Source: Flavobacteriales bacterium (lineage in GTDB: Bacteria > Bacteroidota > Bacteroidia > Flavobacteriales_D > Crocinitomicaceae). Taken from it: 64,000 nt of DNA. Under the pieces are notes generated by a model, which saw nothing but the letters and a program-made list of their open reading frames with translations, had not been told where the DNA came from and did no database searches. A program made the translations under genes and the position numbers. Positions 34,501-41,836 of the stretch are shown in pieces. The stretch spans positions 45,125 through 109,124 of the forward strand of contig CANFJL010000011.1 of the NCBI GenBank assembly GCA_947447525.1, given 5' to 3'. Within the stretch, counting starts at the first letter, position 1, and the number at the start of each line of letters is the position of its first letter.

Positions 34501-34668
34501 TTTATTTATCCAGATAAGATTGTGGTGATTGATTTCAAAACCGGATTAAGAAAAGATAAAGACCAGCAGCAAATTTCTGCTTATAAAAAGCTGCTAGAAG
34601 AAATGATGCACTTACCGGTCGATTCCTTTTTGTATTATACTAATGAAGGTGTATTAGTTGCTTGCTAA
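31537..34668 (+). CDS. UvrD/Rep-type helicase with RecB-like nuclease domain (AddA-like)
   Basis: The 1043-aa protein has Walker A MSASAGSGKTHQLVLEYL, motif Ia VAMTFTNKAALEMKTRI, motif II LLDEFQDTSRLQWLN, motif III VGDAKQSIYRFNNG, NNYRSAQEIVTFN and motif V/VI IQIMTIHKSKGLEFPVVIIP / MCYVALTRAEDRLY. A C-terminal PD-(D/E)XK nuclease is visible as RPDKL, VVIDFKTGLRKDKDQQQISA and QISAYK. This is the composition of AddA, the helicase-nuclease of the double-strand-break resection complex. No AddB gene adjoins it; it may be elsewhere. It ends in a 15-bp overlap with the convergent glutaminase-like gene. Confidence 0.92.
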   Translation: MEQVDRKKYPLLVMSASAGSGKTHQLVLEYLSILLEEPDNGSNYKSLVAMTFTNKAALEMKTRIIDTLDGIAFGLTNSNKIKSMQKDLLERIPITEQVLRERCKQTLNEILHGYEEFHVSTIDKFNLKLIRSFSRDLDIPGDFEVVLNEKQILADVVDAMLNRLGIPGQENLTQLVKEYAKFNFEDGQKWNFRDQLIAFSSVLSNEKYNELIHKLMDMPLDQAAFQSLRQSIKITSDNFIKYANETGNLFAALELDEKKIPNKSKTTKPLLALASLETFPEPKSNSRLFSDTLIKLIEDTDSSSFLGEPLRQKLGDLIELYDQEFPQLLLLEAYKSNFFNMALLQFIASEMDKLKKDEQIIRISEFNKLISNLVRDEEAPYIYERLGNRLSHFLLDEFQDTSRLQWLNLIPLIHESLSKQKKNLIVGDAKQSIYRFNNGLADQFVALPAIYNPEHNPFIAGKSAYFQNSGHLLTLPNNYRSAQEIVTFNNQFFTELIKELPEKSAAYYNAVQQTSQSGKTGFVRIVSQAEKTNEVELSEDIINIINACEKDNYERGDICILTHTNGFGNKIANALTQANFKVVSVDSLLITNDSKVRLCISYLKRRQNPSNATEVKRFAELFFRITLDSATQEYRAYFEEFINAEGKKIRFFNEFKFLTDHFGGKEVFFGAYENLYDLIQKFFGMMHWNETDEAYLHHFADVCFAFQTNRHTDVASFLNYFEDNKDKIAIQLPSSRDAIQIMTIHKSKGLEFPVVIIPQLDFHLSPISFNKYLIDAGEQVLYKNISPNSKIKAVKDYSMIEQELVVTDKMNMCYVALTRAEDRLYAFNYYKKKEFGAMVNRALGLMQEGVTETDGQIIYQAGTPQLKIEKEIDKDSFYKPIEHTDRLWFPQIVLRDLNQRDPSEEVKFGNQFHLLLAQVNKVEELDQAIESLLETGQITKEQEPLLREKATSLLNNPQYQDLVDRSIKTKSEPWILVSESETKRPDKLFIYPDKIVVIDFKTGLRKDKDQQQISAYKKLLEEMMHLPVDSFLYYTNEGVLVAC

Positions 34669-35340
34669 GGCTTGAGCTTCAATAGCACTTTTCAAAAAAG
34701 TATAAATAATTGGATGAGGAATATCTCGAGTAGAGGATACTTGAGGATAAAATGCACAGGCTACAAAAAATATTTTTTCCTTCATGCTGAAAATTTCAGG
34801 ATCTTCAAATTGATTTAGAGCTTCAATATCAATCCAAGAGCCCGATAATTCTTGAATCAATTTTGGATATAGACTGTAGCGTGTGGCAGACAATTCCGTG
34901 AGCGTAAAATTCTCATACAATTTACTAAAGGCTCTTGAATTTGGGAGAATTTCAATCTTTTCAAAATAAGGTCCAGAAGTTAAATTTTCCGAAATTAATT
35001 TCTCCCCTGTTCCATTGAGTTGATGAAAAGCAATGAGATATTCTAAAATCAACTTAAAAGATTCTCCAGTAATTAATACAGGTTTTTTAAGGTCGAGAAG
35101 TCTTTTGAAGATTCCATTCAAATAAAATGGATTTTGGTATGGCCCTGGAGCAATCCAGAAGGCATCATATTGATCGTAATAAATGGGTTTTTGTTGGGCG
35201 GCTTCACCCACTTTTATCCAATAATAATTGATTTCTAATTCTAAAAATGCAGCAGCATGATCTAAGGATAAATTCGTTGCGTGATGTGCATTGAAAGTAA
35301 AATTATAATCTCCAATGATGGCAATTTTCAATCGGTTCAT
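34654..35340 (-). CDS. CTP-synthase-like glutamine amidotransferase domain protein, nucleophile missing
   Basis: The 228-aa protein starts IAIIGDYNFTFNAHHATNLS, which resembles the beginning of the CTP-synthase glutaminase domain and its stand-alone relatives, and continues YDQYDAFWIAPGPYQNPFYL. Where the catalytic Cys is expected (TCGGFQ-like), it reads VLITGESFKLILEYLIAF, with no Cys. The usual HPE site is also changed (FYPQVSSTRDIPHPIIYTFL). It cannot be a normal Cys-His-Glu glutaminase; a binding or regulatory role is more likely. No neighbour suggests a substrate. Confidence 0.7.
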   Translation of the reverse strand: MNRLKIAIIGDYNFTFNAHHATNLSLDHAAAFLELEINYYWIKVGEAAQQKPIYYDQYDAFWIAPGPYQNPFYLNGIFKRLLDLKKPVLITGESFKLILEYLIAFHQLNGTGEKLISENLTSGPYFEKIEILPNSRAFSKLYENFTLTELSATRYSLYPKLIQELSGSWIDIEALNQFEDPEIFSMKEKIFFVACAFYPQVSSTRDIPHPIIYTFLKSAIEAQALASN

Positions 35341-35371
35341 GACGCTATTAAAATGCCATTAGACGGCAATA

Positions 35372-36010
35372 TTATTTTTTAAACCAACCCGAATACTTTC
35401 CGTTTTGAACATAGAGTGAATCCACAGTACTTGTCAATGGATTTGTTCTATATACATAACAAGAGAAAGTACAATCAAACATAGAGTAATCTCCGGTATT
35501 GTCTGATTGTTGTTTAATGTTTGAAAAAGCCAAAGTCTGTGGCATAGGATTATTCTGCTTTGAAGTCCAGATAGCACTGTTCATGTCAGTATAAGTTACT
35601 TCTAAACCAGACAAGCCTTGATTAGAAAAAATCTGATTGTTGACTGCAGATGCCGTATGAAAATCATTAAACATAGTTAGTGTTGGCTCTGTATTAGCAG
35701 CAGCATCCCAATTCAATGAACCGAATTTTACACGAATAGCTCTCATATCTGATGGAGAAGTAATCTCTGACATGTAAACGCGTCTAGAAGGAAGTGGCGA
35801 AGGTGCAATATATTCATCTAGACCTGTATATCCTTTATAACCATTAACATTTTGGGTAAATTCAACTTGAGTTCCCTGAACGTATCCACTAAAAGAACAA
35901 TTCAAATCAACTGTATTCACTGGAGGTGGTATTACTTCGTGTTCAATACAAGAAGATACGGAAATCAATAAGGCAATAGCCCCTAAAATTCTAGCAATTC
36001 GATTCATCAT
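35372..36010 (-). CDS. Lipoprotein, unknown function
   Basis: The 212-aa product has a lipoprotein signal (LLISVSSCIEHEVIPPP). The rest is a single beta-rich domain (VDLNCSFSGYVQGTQVEFTQ; ALRVKFGSLNW-like strands; YSMFDCTFSCYVYRTNPLTS) without a motif I recognise. A TAACTTTG -7 candidate lies 26 nt upstream, so it is probably expressed by itself. Confidence 0.7.
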   Translation of the reverse strand: MMNRIARILGAIALLISVSSCIEHEVIPPPVNTVDLNCSFSGYVQGTQVEFTQNVNGYKGYTGLDEYIAPSPLPSRRVYMSEITSPSDMRAIRVKFGSLNWDAAANTEPTLTMFNDFHTASAVNNQIFSNQGLSGLEVTYTDMNSAIWTSKQNNPMPQTLAFSNIKQQSDNTGDYSMFDCTFSCYVYRTNPLTSTVDSLYVQNGKYSGWFKK

Positions 36011-36035
36011 AGTAAATAATTTAAGTCGCTTTAAA

Positions 36036-36043
36036 CAAAGTTA
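36036..36043 (-). promoter_or_regulatory. Candidate -7 promoter box for the 35372-36010 lipoprotein
   Basis: On the minus strand TAACTTTG matches TAnnTTTG, 26 nt upstream of the ATG. No -33 element assigned. Confidence 0.4.
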
Positions 36044-36080
36044 ATGGAATTAACGCTAAAAATCAAATTAAGATGCCTTT

Positions 36081-36117
36081 GCGCTATGAAAAAATAATAT
36101 TTGCTTAATAATATGTT
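36081..36117 (+). repeat. 37-bp dispersed repeat, copy 1
   Basis: GCGCTATGAAAAAATAATAT continuing TTGCTTAATAATATGTT is repeated at 41463-41499 with one mismatch. Both copies have the same orientation and lie between genes. Confidence 0.85.
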
Positions 36118-36191
36118 CTATTTAATGATTAGTTGACTTGTAGTCTTCACAGAAAGCTTAATTCAAAACACTCATCTGTACAATGCTTTTA

Positions 36192-37739
36192 CTACTTCTT
36201 TATCATGGGTACCGTAATTAAACCATTTTCTCCAATAACCTTTAAGATATAATGTCCAGCAGTCCAATTACTTGCATCAATAATATGTGCTTCATTATCA
36301 TGAACATTGAATGAATTCAATAATCGTCCTTCAGTAGTATAAACAAAGATCTGCTGAGCCATAAAATGTTCTTGGATAGAAATATTAAATAAATCAGCAC
36401 TAGGATTTGGATAAATAACCAAAGCGGAAGCAGATTCAAGTGATGTAATTCCTACTTGAGAACCAACATTAGCAATGGCTGTCTCAATACAACCAGAGGC
36501 ATCGGTAATGGTAACTGTATAGGACCCAAAAGCCAATCCTGCTATATCCGGGGTGGTTGCGCCACCAGGTGACCATAAATAAGTATAAGGACTTGTACCT
36601 CCATTTACAACTACAGAAGCGGTTCCATCCAAAAACATCAATTCATCTGTGGTATTAGTTACAGTTGTTATCAAACTAGGTTGGGTAATGGTAATGGTTG
36701 TTTGAGCAGTACAACCATTGGCATCTGTAATACTATGATTTTGAGTTCCCGCGTATACCGTCATTAAACCAGTTCCAAGATAAGGAGCTGTGCCACCCGT
36801 CCCAGTTAACTGTATAGTTCCAGTGCTTCCAAAACATGGTATTGGACTTACAACGGAAGCAGAAGCAACAAACGCTGCTGATTGTGAGACAACTGCTGAT
36901 TGTGAAACAATACATCCATTCGCATCAGTTATTGTTGCTGTATAGGTGCCAGCAGGAATGTTAACTAAATCTTCAGTTGTTGCGCCATTGCTCCATTGAT
37001 AACTTACTGGTGCAATAGCCCCAGCGGTAGAAAGATTTATTGATCCTGAACTTTGGCCATTACATGGAATGTCAGTACTTGTAGTACTCGCAGTTAAATT
37101 GCAATTTGGTACTACAACACATCCATTTGCAGGTGCTTGAGAATAATTAAAAACCAAACTAGGACAAAGATAAAGCGTTGGAATACCGCCACTCATATTT
37201 AAGATTACTCCTGGTTCATGATAAATCACATGGATACCACCACTCATAGAAATGGTTGAGCCACTTTTTGCATAAACGGTATCAATACCTCCCCCTGTAA
37301 TCATGGTAGCGCCAGACTCCAAGTAGATCTTCATGATTCCACCATCGGTCTGAAGTGTTTGATTTGCACAAACCCATTGTGGAGTAAATCCGCCATTAAC
37401 AATAGTGAATAAACTCACAGGATTAGAATTAGAATATAAGATAGGTCCTGCGAGGTTACTTATACAAGTTGTCGAACTAGCAGAACAACCTACCGCATCT
37501 ATAACAATTACATTATAACATCCAGTTGGTAACATATTCAAATTTTGGGTAGTCGCACCATTACTCCAAAGAAAGGTATATGGAGCTGTTCCACCACCCA
37601 CTGTTAAAGTAATACTTCCATTGGCTCCTCCTCCCATGGAATTATTCACAGCGGTGGTTAATATTAAATTACAAGGCTGTGCGAAAATGAAAAAATTCAG
37701 TGTGATACAACTGAAAAATAAGATGATCTTGATTTTCAT
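36192..37739 (-). CDS. SprB-repeat surface protein with T9SS type A sorting domain
   Basis: The 515-aa secreted protein has a signal peptide (IILFFSCITLNFFIFAQ), three or four SprB-type repeats (for example GTAPYTFLWSNGATTQNLNM followed by TGCYNVIVIDAVGC; PVSYQWSNGATTEDLVNIPA; GTSPYTYLWSPGGATTPDIA), a segment of short SGGI repeats (about 130-205) that looks like a stacked beta structure, and a C-terminal sorting domain (VIYPNPSADLFNISI; GHYILKVIGENGLITVPMIK). SprB repeats occur in gliding adhesins. I use the ATG at 37739 (MKIKII), which makes a normal signal peptide, rather than 37757. Confidence 0.85.
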   Translation of the reverse strand: MKIKIILFFSCITLNFFIFAQPCNLILTTAVNNSMGGGANGSITLTVGGGTAPYTFLWSNGATTQNLNMLPTGCYNVIVIDAVGCSASSTTCISNLAGPILYSNSNPVSLFTIVNGGFTPQWVCANQTLQTDGGIMKIYLESGATMITGGGIDTVYAKSGSTISMSGGIHVIYHEPGVILNMSGGIPTLYLCPSLVFNYSQAPANGCVVVPNCNLTASTTSTDIPCNGQSSGSINLSTAGAIAPVSYQWSNGATTEDLVNIPAGTYTATITDANGCIVSQSAVVSQSAAFVASASVVSPIPCFGSTGTIQLTGTGGTAPYLGTGLMTVYAGTQNHSITDANGCTAQTTITITQPSLITTVTNTTDELMFLDGTASVVVNGGTSPYTYLWSPGGATTPDIAGLAFGSYTVTITDASGCIETAIANVGSQVGITSLESASALVIYPNPSADLFNISIQEHFMAQQIFVYTTEGRLLNSFNVHDNEAHIIDASNWTAGHYILKVIGENGLITVPMIKK

Positions 37740-37857
37740 AGAAATAAGTTTAGTCACTCAAAACTAAGGAATTAACATGTGATAAACAAGATTTAAAATA
37801 ATTTCTTCAACTTTCAGAAGACTTGTCAAAATTGAAAGATGTTTCATAAGAATGAGT

Positions 37858-37974
37858 CCTACTTCGCTTTTCAAGCTTCGCAGGGTGAAGGTTAGAGTTA
37901 GACCTGCTTCGCTTTTCAAGCTTCGCAGGGTGAAGGTTAGAGTTAGCCCTGCTTCGCTTTTCAAGCTTCGCAGG
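37858..37974. repeat. 45-bp tandem repeat, two full copies plus a partial
   Basis: Units start at 37858, 37903 and 37948 at an exact 45-bp period. Each contains CTTCGCTTTTCAAGCTTCGC followed in the first two by AGGGTGAAGGTTAGAGTTAG. The third unit changes to a GGACGAGAAGGTTTG tail, which is the version repeated at 41645-41685. Confidence 0.9.
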
Positions 37975-38365
37975 ACGAGAAGGTTTGAGATTGAATCAAA
38001 GTGAAAGTAGTCAAAGCACTAATAAATAAAAATCAGTAAAAATTTGAGTGTAAATATCCGTTAACATCAATTTTTGACTGAGTATATCTACTAAAAATTA
38101 ATGTACTAATACTATTGTGATAGAAGGGTCCGGAAAAATCAATTTTACCGCGAACTATTAAGAATAAAAGAGATTTTGATTTTTTAATAGCCTGAAAAGC
38201 ATGCTTTAAGCTACTTAATTCATGAAATAGAACTTTAAATTTTCCCTTACTTCGATCTGAAAACACAACCATGATTGGATGTGTATTTCGAGAGAAAAAT
38301 ATGTCTCGAACACTCCTTAACTCAAAGTAGAGCGAAACAAAATTTAATGAATTTATTTAACACGA

Positions 38366-38410
38366 GAATGTAATCTTCTTTCAAGATTTTGTGGTTAGAA
38401 GATTACGTTC
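38366..38410 (+). promoter_or_regulatory. 5'-UTR hairpin upstream of the M4 metallopeptidase
   Basis: GAATGTAATCTTCT (38366-38379) pairs with AGAAGATTACGTTC (38397-38410) over 14 bp with one G-T pair and a 17-nt loop, 20 nt before the ATG at 38431. No U-tract follows, so it is not an ordinary terminator; it may protect the mRNA or mark an operator. Confidence 0.45.
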
Positions 38411-38430
38411 AATTCAAAATTAAAACAAGT

Positions 38431-40422
38431 ATGAAAACACTATTAACCGGTTTATTTATTGTAATATCAAAATTAAGCTTAGCGCAATTCACGCAATATG
38501 AACAACTTCTAACACCTTATTTGTCTAAACCCATTCAAAGTGGTTTCTTTTATTTTAATACACCAAACAGCTTTCAAGCTGGAACATTGTATCAAATGTA
38601 TCGCCAAAGTGTACCAGATTTGAACAATAATATGGTCTTGACAGATCACCACATTGATAGTCTAGCCGGTTTTACTCATTATAAGTATCAACAAACTTTT
38701 ATGGATATTCCAATCGAAGGTGCAGGCTGCATAGAACATTATGACAAACATGGCTCTTTGGAATTTATTAATGCAAAAATTGCTGATTCGATTAATTCAA
38801 CAGCTGAACCTAGAATTACATTTAAGGATGCGTTAAATAAAGTGATTTCTGAACTTAAACAAGATCCTAAAATTAAATTCGCATGGGAAAATCTAGATTG
38901 GGAGCAACAAATCAGAAAAGATCATGCAGACAGTAATGCAACATGGTTTCCAACTTCCGAATTAATTTTTGCCATCGATAAAATGAAAAATATGAATTTA
39001 GTAATTGATGGTAATCGATACTGCTTAGCATATAAAATTTCAATCACTACGATAGCACCCTCCTTTGAAACATTTTTTTACTACGTGAATGCCTTGAATG
39101 GTATGATTTTTAAAATAAGATCCTCACACATTGATGTAAATGGTGATGTATATGGATATGGCAACAAATATATAGATACTAAATGGCGAGGAGGTTTTAT
39201 ACAAAAATATGAGCTAGATGCGGAAGATTCACCACATAATTTCCATACCAAAAAATTTATGGGATATAACGTTGCTTGGGATAATATGTATGATACTCGA
39301 TCATCTTCCACAAATTGGGGAAGCATCTATTTAACTGAAACTTCAACTCATTTTCACGTAGGCAACACTTGGGATTATTTCTATAATACTTTTGGAAGGA
39401 ATGGAATGGATGGCCAAGGAGGGGAAGTTAGAATAAAAACACAATGGAACCTTAACGACGCATATTATGATCATCAAATAATTCCAAATGAATTGGTTTT
39501 TGGAAAGACACCTGATGCTTGGGATTTAGGAATGGAACCTAGTATAGTCGGGCATGAATTTACGCATGGTGTAACTAAACATACTGCAGATCTAGTTTAT
39601 GAATATGAATCAGGGGCATTAAATGAATCATTTAGTGATATTTTTGGCACCGTTATTCAAGCCCAAACTTTAGATTTTGGTAACACGGATTGGATTCTTG
39701 GAAATCATATTCCAAATAGTATTGTGAACACTAGATCTTTGATTGATCCAAATTCACGGGGTAAACATTGGAATGGGAATTTGGACGCAAATGGAAATAT
39801 TATTCTTACTGTTGGTCAGCCAGATTATTATCAAGGAACTTTCTGGTGTTATAGTTGTTCTGGGGATGCACATGGTGATTATGGTGGAGTACATATAAAT
39901 TCAGGAGTGCAAAATAAATGGTTTCAAGCCTTGAGTGCCGGTGAATCTAGCCCATCAGTTACTGGTATTGGAATGACCAAAGCCGCGAGAATAGCCTATT
40001 ATGCTTTGACATCAATACTAATGAGTTCTTCTCAATATTCGGATTCAAAAGAAGCAACGATTACTGCCGCTATAATTCTCTATGGCGAGTGTTCTCAAGA
40101 ACATAAATCGACGGTTGACGCATGGAATTATGTCGGTGTAAACGCTTCATATAATTGTACAACAAATTCAACAAATAACATTGATGAAAATATTGAAATA
40201 TTTATTTATCCAAATCCTGCTAGTAAGTCAATCTTTGTGGAATTACCTAAAATTGCAAAAAGCCCAATTCAAATTTTTGATATTAATGGAAGGTTGATCA
40301 ATGAAATCAAAAGTTTAGATCTTAATTTTCAAATTGATATTTCACATTTACAGGCTGGTGTTTATTTGTTTAATTTTGATTTCGATGGTCAAACAAAAGT
40401 CAAACAAATTATAGTTGAATAA
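38431..40422 (+). CDS. M4 (thermolysin-family) metallopeptidase with T9SS sorting domain
   Basis: The 663-aa product has a signal peptide (MKTLLTGLFIVISKLSLAQF), an FTP/PepSY-type propeptide (about 30-215), and a thermolysin domain with the zinc motif VGHEFTHGVTKHTADLVYEY, the third ligand in ESGALNESFSDIFGT, and the late HGDYGGVHINSGVQNKWFQA (catalytic His). The C-terminus (IFIYPNPASKSIFVEL; LQAGVYLFNFD) is a T9SS type A tail. It is an extracellular endopeptidase, matured by loss of the propeptide. The ATG at 38431 is preferred over 38389, which would put 14 residues before the signal peptide. Confidence 0.93.
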   Translation: MKTLLTGLFIVISKLSLAQFTQYEQLLTPYLSKPIQSGFFYFNTPNSFQAGTLYQMYRQSVPDLNNNMVLTDHHIDSLAGFTHYKYQQTFMDIPIEGAGCIEHYDKHGSLEFINAKIADSINSTAEPRITFKDALNKVISELKQDPKIKFAWENLDWEQQIRKDHADSNATWFPTSELIFAIDKMKNMNLVIDGNRYCLAYKISITTIAPSFETFFYYVNALNGMIFKIRSSHIDVNGDVYGYGNKYIDTKWRGGFIQKYELDAEDSPHNFHTKKFMGYNVAWDNMYDTRSSSTNWGSIYLTETSTHFHVGNTWDYFYNTFGRNGMDGQGGEVRIKTQWNLNDAYYDHQIIPNELVFGKTPDAWDLGMEPSIVGHEFTHGVTKHTADLVYEYESGALNESFSDIFGTVIQAQTLDFGNTDWILGNHIPNSIVNTRSLIDPNSRGKHWNGNLDANGNIILTVGQPDYYQGTFWCYSCSGDAHGDYGGVHINSGVQNKWFQALSAGESSPSVTGIGMTKAARIAYYALTSILMSSSQYSDSKEATITAAIILYGECSQEHKSTVDAWNYVGVNASYNCTTNSTNNIDENIEIFIYPNPASKSIFVELPKIAKSPIQIFDINGRLINEIKSLDLNFQIDISHLQAGVYLFNFDFDGQTKVKQIIVE

Positions 40423-41156
40423 TGAATTGGATAAAAATTTTACTGATTACACTTGGGGTATATGCCCCAAGTGTCCTATTTTCTCAAGAAAATAACCGTA
40501 TTTCTCTCCAAACTGGTTTGTTTCATTGTTTCTTCGATGGCTCAGCTATTATCAATTCACAACCTACCAATCAAGTAAAACGAATATACAACCATAAAAT
40601 ACTTTCTAACTTATTAAATGGTGTTGTTAATGATTCGCGAGGTATCAATTACCAACGAAAAATTAATAGTTTTTCAAATATTTCTCTAGAATATATGAAC
40701 TATGCAACTGATTATTATTTCACTGAAAATTTTGATTGGCGCGTTAAACCAATTGTTGCATGGAGAAATATTAAATTTTTGAACATGACTTATTCAAGGG
40801 TTTTTCCTTTGAATAATAGTATAAAAATGACTTACGGTGCTGGAATAAATTATATTTGGGGACGAGAAGTTTTATATCACTATACCACCTTTTTTGGATC
40901 TGGAGAACCTCTTTTTTATAGTTATTACCGAAATGATATTGGTGCTAATTTTAGATTAGGTGTCGAATATTCTCCTAAACCTTGGCTTACATTATTTTCC
41001 AATTTTGACTACATCGGAATTATTTATTTGGGAGCGAAGGATATTGACGGAATAAAAGTTGGTGATTACTACCATAATACCTATAATTTAAAGAATATCC
41101 CCAGTAAATCTGATATTTCTTGGCGTTTTGGTGTAGGATTTAATTTTTGGAAATAA
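40422..41156 (+). CDS. Outer-membrane beta-barrel-like protein
   Basis: The 244-aa product has a signal peptide (LLITLGVYAPSVLFSQEN) and then amphipathic strands with aromatic belts (ISLEYMNYATDYYFTENFDW; MTYSRVFPLNNSIKMTYGAG; WLTLFSNFDYIGIIYLGAKD), ending in FGVGFNFWK, with the terminal aromatic that is typical of barrel assembly signals. Its ATG overlaps the peptidase stop by one base (TAATG), so the two are translated together. A role in export or nutrient uptake linked to the peptidase is possible but not shown. Confidence 0.72.
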   Translation: MNWIKILLITLGVYAPSVLFSQENNRISLQTGLFHCFFDGSAIINSQPTNQVKRIYNHKILSNLLNGVVNDSRGINYQRKINSFSNISLEYMNYATDYYFTENFDWRVKPIVAWRNIKFLNMTYSRVFPLNNSIKMTYGAGINYIWGREVLYHYTTFFGSGEPLFYSYYRNDIGANFRLGVEYSPKPWLTLFSNFDYIGIIYLGAKDIDGIKVGDYYHNTYNLKNIPSKSDISWRFGVGFNFWK

Positions 41157-41197
41157 ATTACGCAGTTAGTAATCATTTGTTCGGCAATGCCAAACCT

Positions 41198-41215
41198 TTT
41201 AGTACATGTACTAAA
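41198..41215. repeat. 18-bp perfect palindrome
   Basis: TTTAGTACATGTACTAAA is a perfect inverted repeat with no spacer, about 40 bp after the beta-barrel gene. It might be a protein-binding site or a terminator-like element, but no U-run follows. Confidence 0.6.
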
Positions 41216-41357
41216 TTATTATGGACTTATATAAAACATTCATCCATTCTCTTTTTGGTCAACCACATTGCAGACAAGGGTTTAAACATACTCTTCAAAC
41301 GAAAACACACAAAAAATTGTCATTAATTCATTCTATTTTTGAATCCTAATCAATTAT

Positions 41358-41471
41358 TTGTCATTTAACGGAAACGAAGGGGGATTTGTAACTTTAAGCG
41401 ATGCATCTCGCTGGACTGCTAACTATCGTAATACGATTCAACCTAGAGATACTATTGCATTCGCGCTATGA
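41358..41471 (+). pseudogene. Truncated NGNEG-family gene
   Basis: This frame encodes 37 residues, LSFNGNEGGFVTLSDASRW then TANYRNTIQPRDTIAFAL and TGA. It aligns without gaps with the start of the intact protein at 4729-5043 (SFNGNEGEFITLKEGSEM, YRNTIQTGEV), with about half of the positions identical. The remaining 65 residues are missing. The last codons, CGCTATGA, belong to the 37-bp dispersed repeat, so the gene was cut by or fused to that repeat. The only start seen is TTG. Confidence 0.75.
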
Positions 41472-41499
41472 AAAAATAATATTTGCTTAAAAATATGTT
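41463..41499 (+). repeat. 37-bp dispersed repeat, copy 2
   Basis: This is a second copy of the 36081-36117 element with one mismatch. It supplies the stop codon of the truncated NGNEG gene. Confidence 0.85.
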
Positions 41500-41550
41500 T
41501 AAGGCAATGAAGGTTTAGGATGAAAAGAGTCCCGAAGTGTCGGGAGAAAA

Positions 41551-41631
41551 TAGAGTTAGAGGTTAGAGATAGAGGTTAGACCTGGAGGTTAGACTTAGAG
41601 ATTAGACCTAGAGGTTAGAGATGGGGATTGG
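41551..41631 (+). repeat. GAGGTTAGA-type minisatellite
   Basis: Degenerate short units such as GAGGTTAGAGAT, GAGGTTAGACCT, GAGGTTAGACTT and GAGATTAGACCT follow one another. The same GGTTAGAGTTAGA sequence is part of the 45-bp repeat at 37.9 kb. Confidence 0.75.
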
Positions 41632-41644
41632 GAGTAAAACTTTG

Positions 41645-41685
41645 CCCTGCTTCGCTTTTCAAGCTTCGCAGGACGAGAAGGTTTG
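41645..41685 (+). repeat. 41-bp dispersed copy of the 37.9-kb repeat
   Basis: Identical over 41 bp to 37947-37987 (CCCTGCTTCGCTTTTCAAGC, continuing TTCGCAGGACGAGAAGGTTTG). The two lie in the same orientation about 3.7 kb apart. Confidence 0.85.
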
Positions 41686-41724
41686 CAGTCATCGCTTTTG
41701 CTCTACACGCTCGCTCTGTTTTTG

Positions 41725-41796
41725 TGACCTCGCTAGGAATCGAACCTAGATCAAAAGTTTAGGAAACTTCTATTCTATCCGTTGAACTACGAAGTC
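41725..41796 (-). tRNA. tRNA-Arg (anticodon CCU)
   Basis: The minus strand folds into a complete cloverleaf of 72 nt: acceptor GACTTCG/CGAGGTC with one G-T pair, D-arm GTTC/GAAT, anticodon stem GAAGT/ACTTT with loop TTCCTAA (anticodon CCT), T-arm CTAGG-TTCGATT-CCTAG and discriminator A. CCA is not encoded. It reads AGG codons. It lies between the repeat spacer and the M14 peptidase gene. Confidence 0.95.
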
Positions 41797-41836
41797 AAGG
41801 CCGCAAAATTAAGGTAATTTTCGCTTTTAATGGAAA

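Larger units (their letters stand above)
37740..38430. other. Gene-free spacer with tandem repeats and hairpins
   Basis: This stretch holds a 45-bp tandem array (37858-37974), a 7-bp-stem hairpin TTCGAGA/TCTCGAA (38286-38309) and a 14-bp-stem hairpin (38366-38410) before the M4 peptidase gene. The track ORFs here (37764-37964 and 38033-38272) are a translation of the repeats and an unsupported AT-rich frame. I see nothing else between 37990 and 38280. Confidence 0.6.
41157..41724. other. Repeat- and relic-rich spacer before tRNA-Arg
   Basis: This gene-free stretch holds an 18-bp perfect palindrome (41198-41215), a truncated NGNEG-family gene (41358-41471) running into the second copy of a 37-bp repeat (41463-41499), a small hairpin TCCCGA-AGTG-TCGGGA (41530-41545), a GAGGTTAGA-type minisatellite (41551-41631) and a 41-bp copy of the 37.9-kb repeat (41645-41685). 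No intact gene is seen. Confidence 0.7.

Noticed and set aside
31537-34668. AddA-like protein as part of a defence system
   Set aside because: Motifs and domain order fit housekeeping recombination, and there are no defence partners.
35341-35371. TGCC-N7-GGCA hairpin as terminator of the 35372 lipoprotein gene
   Set aside because: Only four perfect base pairs; too weak to call.
37764-37964. 66-aa ORF with repeated LKSEAGLTLTFTLRS
   Set aside because: Translation of the 45-bp tandem repeat; 45 is divisible by three, so the peptide repeats automatically.
37858-37974. CRISPR-like array
   Set aside because: The repeats are contiguous with no unique spacers and no cas genes are in the window.
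38033-38272. 79-aa minus-strand ORF
   Set aside because: No family, no start signal or operon context; AT-rich spacer. A real small protein cannot be fully excluded.
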